The notes under the pieces are model-generated. The model had not been told where the DNA came from, made no database searches, and was given only the letters and a program-made list of their open reading frames with translations. From assembly GCA_936432065.2 (NCBI GenBank), contig OW386291.2:105651823-105715822 (forward strand): DNA of 64,000 nt, in the 5' to 3' direction. The stretch comes from Rutpela maculata. Its lineage: Eukaryota > Arthropoda > Insecta > Coleoptera > Cerambycidae. The position numbers and the translations under genes were made by a program. Of the stretch, positions 55,841 to 64,000 are shown in pieces (positions within the stretch are counted from its first letter, which is position 1; every line of letters starts with the position of its first letter).

Positions 55841-56454
55841 TCAAAACGGAAATATAGAAGGCAAGACAGAAATAACATCTAAATATCATATTAGTTATAT
55901 TGAATTAAAAGTGTAAAACAAATAAATAACATAATAAATAAATGTTTATTTAATTTTAAATTTTAACACTACTTAAAAAAATAATAACAAGAAAATAATA
56001 TCAAAATAAATTAAACCATCCACTATAACACAACATAACATTCATCATAATTTTATTAAAATAAAACTAAAACTATTAAATATCTTATTTGTAAAAAAAT
56101 GAAAGTATATTTCTTTTTAATCATTTTAGTTTAACAGAAAAAAAATGCTAGATATTATTCATCGAGAAGCGATAGTGCTGGTAAACAAATAAACATAACT
56201 TATCATATTATGTCTGTCAACTCATCCTTGATCATAGCCAATAGCACGAAATTAGAGAAATTCTGTGCCAATAGTAATAATTCGAGCGGTGACCATATGA
56301 AACCCTACGTCATCAAATATCCGATTAATTTTTGATAATTTAGAAAGAATATCAACAAATTAAAACTGGATTTCTGGCGTTTAAGGTTATGTTAGATCAT
56401 CGTGGCGGCGGCAATTTCAAATTTATGAGAACAACTGTAAAAATTCGTGAAAAA
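55841..56454. other. no gene recognised
   Basis: Very AT-rich up to 56160, then mixed sequence with no open frame of note or repeat match that I can see. Confidence 0.4.
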
Positions 56455-56700
56455 TTTGGAAACTTTCATTTTTATCAAAACTCCGTTCCGGAAACTTCCG
56501 AAAATTTCCTGGAAACTTTCCAATGGAAAGTTTCCAGGAAATTTTGAACCATCTCTGATTATTTCCGATAGTTTGGAAGTGAAGGAAGGGTCGAAACAGC
56601 GTAAAACCATTTTTTTCTTGATCAGCATCCTCTAAACGTCTTTAACAAGGAAAAAAAGAAACAATTTTACACCCCCTGACACGGTAGATTCCACCAAGAG
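56455..56700. repeat. TTTCCAGGAAA hairpin element and segment shared with 43740-43900
   Basis: GGAAAATTTCCTGGAAACTTTCC, AATGGAAAGTTTCCAGGAAATTTT and CCATCTCTG form a self-complementary unit (56490-56563) related to 44935-45015. The stretch 56590-56700 (GATCAGCATCC, AACGTCTTTAAC, CCCCCTGAC) is the complement of part of 43790-43880. Confidence 0.6.
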
Positions 56701-56879
56701 CGTTTTAAAGTATTTACCTGAGTGGTATAATAGCTTGCCCAGATTAGGGCAACAATATACAGAAAGTAGGTATTTTCATAATAAATAAAAAGTGTGTAAG
56801 TTGTGATTTGCATAATACCTAAATGATATTCTCTACTCGTAATATTCATACATCATTTTTTTCTTTAAAGTGAAATTCG

Positions 56880-57115
56880 ACACGAAAAATGGCACGTATT
56901 TCAGTATGGAATATAGAATTGCTCAATTTGAACCTTGGAATCGTGATCAGCGACCCAAAAGAACCCCTATAGCACACTTCCGCAGTACAATAATCATATT
57001 TAAATTTCCGCCCGAAAACGTGGAATTTCCATAAAAAAATGGCCCGAATTTCATACTGGAATATGGAATTCCTCAATTTGGATTCGTGATCAGCGAGCCA
57101 AAAAACCCCCTGGGG
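56880..57115. repeat. two-copy repeat, about 150-bp spacing
   Basis: AAAAATGGCACGTATTTCAGTATGGAATATAGAATTGCTC (56884; quoted here only as landmark AATGGCACG...GGAATATAG) and AATGGCCCG...GGAATATGG (57038) are near copies. Both run into CGTGATCAGCG(A)CCCAAAA and a C run. Confidence 0.65.
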
Positions 57116-58800
57116 CCCATTTCTGAGGCGAAATATTAATTTATAAATTTTTTTAAGACAGCTACTTTTTGGTGCACTTCAAACCCCCCTAACTTTCTCA
57201 TCTTCGGAGTTAATGCTAATGAATATTCCTGGTGGTCTAGGGAACACGTGAAAAAAGGAATTTTTCAAATCGGTGCTATTCCACCACTTTTCCACAATTT
57301 CCGGCTTCTTAATTAGACTATATGTAGCTATCTCCTAGACTAAAACTGTCCGTGTTTTTTTATAAAAAATGATGCCTTAAACATATAATAGCCATAGAGG
57401 GTAAATTGTCCGATTGACCTTTTGAAAAACTTTCATCGGCCATTTTGAAAGGATACTTTTACACTTCTAAAGTCCGGATAATTAATAAATTAGCACATAA
57501 AATTTGTAAACATACGAATATCGTTCTCGTAGTCTGATTGGATCTGCGGATGTGGCGCCATATGTCAGTGCACTGTTTGACGTCACAGTCAATGGTGGCA
57601 AGTAACAAATATGGTTTAAATTACGCACACTTTAATAGCTTATATTTAAGGAAATGAAAAATGTTCTTTTCGTGAACTACGGGTATGAGTATTATTTTCC
57701 AGATTTAATTTTTATGCAAATTCACTATACAGTTAGCTTTTGGTGAATCAGCATTTATAAAAATGGAATTTATTAAATTTTAGCACTCTGGAAACTGTGT
57801 ATTTTCAATTTGCACCCTCTAATATACATATTTGCAATAAGGAATAACATTTCATAAAACCGCTTTATACAAAATTAAAGAAACATCAGTGCATACCTGA
57901 TAATGCTGAAAAGTACAAAAATATAGTTTCCTTTCTACCACTTTCGTTGTTAGCTATTAAACGTTCTTGTTTACATTTTGTATATGTCAAGGGTTTGTAA
58001 ACTACTTCCACTTCATTTTTACCAACGAAATTGTTGATCTTGTTTTCCATTTTGCAGAAAGATGAACTTAATACGATGGTGAGACTACTGAGTTATGATT
58101 AAATTAGTGTACACGTATACTGCTTAAAGATAGACTATACTGGACAGTATCTGTATAATATTAAGGAAGGCACATACTTTTTCTTTACGCAACAAAAATA
58201 CAAAATAGTTTGGTTATCGGTGATGCGTGTCTACGATAGGATAGCAATACGCAATCTTGTAGTCGATCGGATAGCAAATTTTCTATATCGAACACGTATG
58301 TCATGTTATCTGAAGTCTGAGTAGATTTTTTGGCTTTTGTTTGTGATGTAAAACTAATATTAAACCTCTCTTTCATGACAAAGACAGGAAAATGAAATAT
58401 ATACAGTCCGTCTCAGCCTCGCGCTGTCCAAATATCCTGGCTCTCCTATAAAAGATATTGAAAATTTTCAAAAACTGGAGACACATAAAGGTGTATATCT
58501 TAAAAATACTGTGAAATAAAGTCTGTTCGCTGATAGAATCCCGGTGTGACGTCACGAATGTCTGAGATAAGATGCCGTAGACTTGTTGGTATTTTCGAAT
58601 GCACAGTGGCGTCGCTTTGATTTATATTTTACCTAATGTATTTAATTAGATTTATTTAAAGAAAATTGAATTATAAGCATATACGATACATCTATTGTAA
58701 ATTTATAGTAATTTGAGTTAAATAAACAAATTCATTATTAACACTTATAATGAGTGGCATAACTTCTTCAGTATGAACCTCTCTAAAATCAATTTATTTT
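57116..58800. other. no gene recognised; TGACGTCA-bearing sequence
   Basis: Two GACGTCAC strings (57580-57587 and 58546-58553) sit in similar contexts to one at 59215-59222, suggesting related non-coding repeat sequence. Open frames are short and unrecognised. Some of this may be the 3' part of the DDE element that begins with the transposase relic at 58807. Confidence 0.4.
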
Positions 58801-58806
58801 TGGGAT

Positions 58807-60400
58807 TTACACACTTTGACCAAATTGAGCTCGAGCTTGAGATAAAGCTTCATTCCACATAGCAAGAACGACTTCGTCACTAAAACCATCTTTCCCGATG
58901 TGTTTGTCGTAATACTCCTTACAAATTCCCCAAACAAGTTCTACTGGATTGAATTGACAGTGATATGGTGGAAGCCGCAGTACTTCATGTCCATGGTCTC
59001 TAATTAAATTGTCGACAACATAGTGTTGCTCTGTTCTGTTAGCTCCAGCTATTTGGAGCAATAGTCCTGTTCAGCATTTTTTTTTAATTTTACAAATCGA
59101 AAGTAGAACACTTGTTAAGGCAATTTCCAAATTTTTAGGTTTTTATTTGGACGTTTAAGCCCTTAAATAAATTACCAAAATTGGACCGCGCGAAAACCAG
59201 GCGGAGCTTCGCATGACGTCACATTGTAGATGCTGTTCAGGTGACAGTCGAGATTTAATAATTAAAAAAAAACATTGGAGGTGGAGTAAAATGAAATTTT
59301 AAGAAGAAAAAGTTCTATGCAACTTTTCGTTAAAATTGATAGCCTTTAAGTTATAACGACTTGAAAATTGGGATTTTAGCTCAAAAAAAAAAGGTATTTC
59401 AAAGCAATATTCGTCAAATAACTCGAGTAGTACATTGACCGAAAACATGCTAGACAAAAATAAGAAAGCTACTAAATTGAGGATGAAATTTATTTTTTCC
59501 TAATTTCTGTAGAGTTAATGGTTTCGGAGATCTGGAAGTATAAAGGTGGCGTCCGAGAGTCTACAAGACGAAGTATATAGTTTAAATGTTAAATATCTCA
59601 GAAACTATGGCACTTACGCCAAAAGCGGTAAGAACAAAAATGAAAGACTATTAATTAGGCTTTCAAATGGTTTTTTTTTGTTTCTATAGCATAAAAACAA
59701 AGAAGTTATGACAGAAGCAATACACTTTTTCAGTTTCTATTTATGCAAAATAACGTCACGAGTCGGCGAAGCGCTTCGTACTGAAACTCAATCTTTAATA
59801 TTGAATATCTAAGGACTGGATATACTTATGAAGTTGAAATTTTAACAGCTTATCTAGATGATCGAATTCTATTGAATACCGTAAAAATAATAACGAAACA
59901 AATTATCGGTATCAAGCCCATTCGGCTTTAAATGCGGTATCACTGAAATCTATGTTTTTGGTCTTTAACCAGGTTTGTATTTTTTCTTTCGTCCAAGATC
60001 GAGTTGGTTGTTTTTTTTTTCAACCCGAGAGTGGTATTTAGAACTATCTAAAACAATAATGCTTGGATTTTGTAATCCCGGCAAAAGTCTCTTCAGCCAC
60101 TTTTCAAAATTTTCATGTTGTCATGGTAATCTGCTGACTTATTCTTGGTGGAGAAAACTGCTAAAGATCTAAGTTTCACTAAGAACACTACATCTTTGGG
60201 GTCATTGCTTTTCAAATTTTTTACGTATTTGCGTAAAAGCTCCAGCCGTTTTAGATAAATTTGTGGTCTTTCACAGTACTTTTCTATTGTCATCTTTTTT
60301 AAAGGAAAAGCCTAATTTTTTATATAAACTGGTACGGCCATTATCAACTATTGCTCTAGATTTTAGCTCTTCTAAAAGGATAGCCAAGGAAATATCTTTA
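58807..60400 (-). pseudogene. Tc1/IS630-like DDE_3 transposase, split by an insertion
   Basis: On the minus strand, from about 60400 to 60093: LLEELKSRAIVDNGRTSLYKKLGF, KYCERPQIYLKRLELLRKY and SNDPKDVVFL. After frameshifts near 60150 and 60060 come DYHDNMNF-like, WLKRLLPGLQNPSIIVLDSSKYHS (second catalytic Asp, about 60095-60025) and KNIDFSDTAFKAE (to about 59915). The frame resumes at 59061 with LLLQIAGANRTEQHYVVDNLI and LRLPPYHCQFNPVELVWG (catalytic Glu; FNPVEL) and stops at 58807. The order matches insect Tc1-like transposases with LPPYHC-NPIE ends. The N-terminal DNA-binding domain is incomplete. Confidence 0.8.
59065..59925. mobile_element. about 850-bp insertion inside the transposase gene
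   Basis: The coding order of the transposase breaks at about 59920 and resumes at 59061. Minus-strand flanks are GCCGAATGGGCT (left) and GCTGAACAGGACT (right), which could be a decayed target duplication. An A-rich run (minus-strand TTAAAAAAAAATGC) precedes the right flank. The interior is non-coding and includes CGCATGACGTCAC. It could instead be replaced native sequence, but an insertion is the simpler reading. Confidence 0.5.
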
Positions 60401-60554
60401 TATGATCAAACACCATATCGTAAATAACATTTTTTTTGTAACGCCATATCCTAAAATGACATTTATTTGACAGTTTCAATGAATCAAACAATGTCATTAT
60501 TGACAAGCGTAAAATAAAGAAAAAAGACTGAAATAATAGTATATTATTCAACGA

Positions 60555-60650
60555 GCGGTAATGTAGGTAATAACTCACGCATATGAATGTCTACAGCACG
60601 AGCCGTAGGCGAGTGCTGTAATTCATCAAGTGAGTTATTACCATTACCGC
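60555..60650. repeat. small foldback, about 96 bp
   Basis: GCGGTAATGTAGGTAATAACTCAC and GTGAGTTATTACCATTACCGC are inverted copies, as are CTACAGCAC and GTGCTGTA nearer the centre GAGCCGTAGGCGA. Arms are about 42 bp with a few mismatches. Confidence 0.85.
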
Positions 60651-60651
60651 A

Positions 60652-62587
60652 AGTTGCATACTTATATTGGCTTAGTAAAAATATCAATACACCTGAAATT
60701 AAGGAACAATATAATGTTAGTAAAAAGCGTACTCAGATAAAATACGTGTACAAAAGCAAACTTATTTTCAAAGTAGGATAGAGAATGCACCAAATTCCAC
60801 AAAAGAGATATGGAACATTGTAAACAGTAACTTAAGTAGAACAAAAAAGCATGTAGATATCACTGAAATATATCACAGTGATAGAGTTATAGACGACACG
60901 TTTTCAATCTGTGAGACATTCTGTAATTACTTTTCAAATATACCAGAACAATTACTAAGTTCTACCTATAATAACTTAGAAGATGGCGAATGCACTGTAG
61001 GAATGAACTGTTGCTCCTCCTCTATTCTTTGATAATATAACTCCGGAAGAAATAGAAATGACATTAAATACTATGCCAAATAAACCTAGCAGTGAATATG
61101 ATGAAGTTTCCATTAAGGTAATGAAGTATATCTCTAAATATTTAATTCACCCCCTAAGTTACATTTTTAACTTATGCTTTAAAATGGGAATCTTTCCTGA
61201 ACAGCTTAAGTTAGCAATAATTATTCCACTCTACAAAAAAGGAGAAAAGGAATTCGTAGAAAACTACAGACCAATCGCCATTTTATCTTGTTTTTCAAAA
61301 CTCTTTGAAAAAATTATACACAATAGAATCTATAAATTTATCAGAAGTAATAATCTTTTATCTATACATCAGCATGGTTTTAGATCAGGCCATTCTACAA
61401 ATTCCGCAACTTTTGAACTAACAAATTACATTTACGAAGCCCTTGGCCAAAATAAACTAATTCTAACACTCTTTTTCGACCTAACGAGAGCGTTTGATTG
61501 TGTGAACAGAAGTTTTTTGAAAAAAAAGTTGGATGCATTAGGAGTTAGAGAACCTCTAAATGCACTGATTGACTCCTTTTTATGTAATAGGAAAATAGCT
61601 GTCAAACTAGACGGACAAATATCAAACACCTCCACTTTAAAATATGGAGTTCCTCAGGGGAGCGTACTTTCTCCGCTTCTTTTTATCTTGTTCATCAATG
61701 ACCTTGATTATAATGTAATTAAAGAACTGAACATACTAATAGTTATGTTTGCAGACGACACCACAATTTGTATAACTGCCGATTCCCCAAAAGATCTGCA
61801 AATTAAATCAAACACATTATTATCAATATTTTACGACTGGTGTTACTCCAATAAATTAATAATAAATACCGAGAAAACAAAATATATTATGTTTCATAAA
61901 AAAAGAAAAATAGAAGAGATTACGCTCATCCTCAACAACAGTATGCTAGAGAGAGTCTCAAGTACCAAATTTTTATGGCTTCACGTGGATGAAAATCTGA
62001 CGTTTACGAATCATATAGATCACGTAGTAACTAAACTAAACTCAGCTTATTACGCAATTAGAAATCTTCGACACATAATGGATCGCAAATATTTGTTAAA
62101 CATCTACTACTCTCTTGCATACTCCCACATCAAGTATTTAATCATATACTGGGGACAAGCAACTAATATAAACAGAGTTTTTATTCTACAAAAAAGGATA
62201 CTCAGATTAATATTTTCTCTTAACCCCTTAGATACATGCAGATTAGTATTTAAGGTACACAGCATTTTAACCACTGCTAGTGTTTTGATATATGAATCGG
62301 CTCTATTTGTCAAAAACAATTTAGAAAAATTTTCACTAAACATTGTCATTCACAATCATCACACTCGTTCTTCAAATGACATACACTTAAAAAACATAAA
62401 ATTAGCGACTTCCAAAAAAAGCGCATTTCATTCCTGCAGTGATATATATAACCATGTTCCTAGAAACATAAAAGAGATAAATAATATTAAGGGTTATAAA
62501 AAGGAATTACATTCATTTCTCTGTAAAAAATGTTTCTACAGTTTAAAGGAGTTCTATGATTTCGAAAATCCCACTCTCGACGCTTGA
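60652..62587 (+). pseudogene. LINE reverse transcriptase, long open 3' part
   Basis: From 61058 to 62587 a 509-codon frame is open. RT blocks in order are IIPLYKKGEKEFVENYRPIA, SKLFEKIIHNRIY, HQHGFRSGHSTN, FFDLTRAFDCVN (first catalytic Asp), YGVPQGSVLSPLLF, MFADDTTICI (catalytic Asp pair, F-A-D-D), LIINTEKTKYI and STKFLWLHVDENLTF. A thumb/C-terminal region then ends ENPTLDA. Upstream, 60700-61057 continues the protein in shifted frames (QNRIENAPNSTKEIWNIVNS; DNITPEEIE) with stops at about 60780 and 61030. The clade is Jockey/CR1-like by motif memory. Confidence 0.9.
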
Positions 62588-62858
62588 ATTTATTTTAACA
62601 AATATGTATATAGCATTCTTTATGCATTTAGATAATTACAAAATATTATCTTTGTTTTTAAATGTTAACACCTGTATATCTGTTTTTATACTTTTTATGT
62701 AATTATTTTATCGTTTATATTTATTTTTATTTATATTTTATACTGGCTACCTATAACTTATACATTATAATTATTGTTATTTCACTAATATTCTTCTTTG
62801 ACTTGTACCATATCATTATATGATCTTATGGACAATAAAATTATTATTATTATTATAC
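60652..62858 (+). mobile_element. 5'-truncated LINE with (ATT)n tail
   Basis: The unit starts just after the foldback and ends GGACAATAAAATTATTATTATTATTAT at about 62858, a microsatellite-like LINE tail. It encodes the RT frame listed next. No endonuclease domain is present, so the 5' end is missing. A target duplication could not be fixed. Confidence 0.75.
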
Positions 62859-64000
62859 TTTATTTACGATTATAACAATAAATATTAAATTGAGAAAATT
62901 TTGTTTAAATTACTCAGTTTGATTATTAATAAAATTAACTGAAAAATTTTATTTTTATTCACCCTTTTATATTTGTTGTCCTCAAAGATTTAGCCACCTT
63001 TAAGTGGAGGTAGAATGTGATTTTTAATCGAAATAGTGCATAAACTGCTTGAAGACAAAAATCAGCTTTGTAGATTAATATTACGCGGTGGAAAATGCAA
63101 AACTTCTCCGCGAACTGCAATAGCTCGGAGCGCATATTCGGTCAAAAGTCTTGTTTTTTATGTTAGAGAAAAAATTAAAAAAGCGTCGGAAAGCTCAATC
63201 AATTCTCTTTACATAAGCTGTCTACAAATTTTTCGAAAAAAACGATAATTATCGAGATATTCGAGGAAATGTAATAAATTACACGTTTTCCTATAGAGTG
63301 TATGTGAATCTTAAAAAAATAATTTTTCTCAGAAACCTTTGTTTCGAAGATTAACGGAGTATCAAAGTAGTACATGATATTAAGTGAACATCGTATATGA
63401 GATCGATTTCAGTTAATTATCGATTAATGACGGTGACAAAATGGAGAAATTTTACCGACCCCTAATTCCTTAATTTTTGTCGGAATTCAATAAATAAAAA
63501 AAAGAGTTTTAGCAAATATAATGCTATTTAAGTTAACTAGAGTAGACTTTTGGCGTAGGAACCAAGATTAAAAAGTTGCCAACTGTAGAAGCTCAAAATT
63601 TGCGATTTTTTGTCGTACATGGCCAACATTTCAGTAGTTATCTCCGAAACGAAAAAAATTCTGATAGTAGCGAAAGATTTGTAATGGAAAATACTCGTTT
63701 GATCTTGTTTTTTATTTTGAGCTAATTCCCACCGTTTCGGAGATATCTGCGAAAAATAACAAAAAACAGCTTACATTTCGGAGTCGAAAAAATTGCAAAA
63801 ACATGCAAACTTGTCACGTTCATATTTTTCGAAAAACACCATTGGGACGGCCGTACGATGTCGCGACGTAAAGAGGAAGTGTTCCAGATAAACCTGATAG
63901 TAAATTGCACGGCGAAATTCGAAAATTCGGCTCGGCAAGAACGAATCAAAAGTAGCATTTTGTGACATTTCAGAAAATCTTTATAGATATTAACGCGAAT
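62859..64000. other. no gene recognised
   Basis: Words such as TCTCCGAAACG (63644) and GTTTCGGAGATATC (63734), plus TTATCGAGATATTCG (63250), recur in both orientations. This suggests one arm of an inverted-repeat element whose other arm is off the window. Short open frames at 63036-63248 and 63722-63968 have no recognisable similarity. Confidence 0.4.

Noticed and set aside
44935..56563. A single 11.6-kb element bounded by CAGAGATGG and CCATCTCTG
   Set aside because: Each end is part of its own small hairpin repeat, and unrelated elements fill the interval; chance pairing of two family copies is simpler.

Overview
This is eukaryotic DNA, AT-rich, with almost no host coding sequence. It is most likely from an insect with a large, repeat-filled genome. 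The insect call rests on an errantivirus-type LTR retrovirus with an env gene, a Tret1-like sugar transporter with a typical 3' splice acceptor, Tc1/mariner-type transposases, hAT elements and Jockey-like LINEs. A beetle would fit, but I cannot prove the order. The only host gene seen is the last exon of the sugar transporter (39962-41295, minus strand). Nearly everything else is mobile-element sequence, much of it inserted into older mobile-element sequence.

Layout. 1-733: 3' end of a degenerate Ty3/Gypsy element and its LTR. 2.6-9.2 kb: a dispersed repeat, LINE debris, a 122-bp tandem repeat running into a G-rich minisatellite, a 271-bp inverted-repeat element, a ~375-bp palindrome, and an inverted-repeat element carrying a broken gene for a PIN-like/CXC (tesmin-like) protein. 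10.9-23.3 kb: a locus whose two ends are inverted repeats. Its left arm is interrupted by a 5.6-kb long-inverted-repeat element (itself with nested insertions), a Tc1/mariner-superfamily element and a LINE fragment with an 11-bp target duplication; a 2.3-kb foldback element lies near its centre. 23-31 kb: sparse sequence with LINE debris and tandem repeats. 31.7-35 kb: a tRNA-like repeat split by a Jockey-like LINE, whose tail is split in turn by a hAT element with a perfect 8-bp target duplication. 35-39.9 kb: several LINE fragments and a ~2-kb insertion with a 19-bp target duplication just 3' of the transporter. 42.3-46.4 kb: an LTR with primer-binding site, a large palindrome, and two more fragments of the PIN/CXC gene family. 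46.76-54.97 kb: a young errantivirus-like provirus (LTRs differ at one site by eye) with gag, a broken pol and a long open env. 55-64 kb: a second copy of the tRNA-like/LINE composite, a split DDE transposase, a small foldback and a 5'-truncated LINE with a long open RT frame.

The most unusual themes are (i) a CXC/PIN-like protein family found three times, twice inside inverted-repeat elements; (ii) the nested inverted-repeat locus; and (iii) two copies in which the same type of LINE 3' end abuts the same anticodon-loop-like sequence of a tRNA-like repeat. All boundaries were read by eye. Family names rest on remembered motifs, not on a database search.
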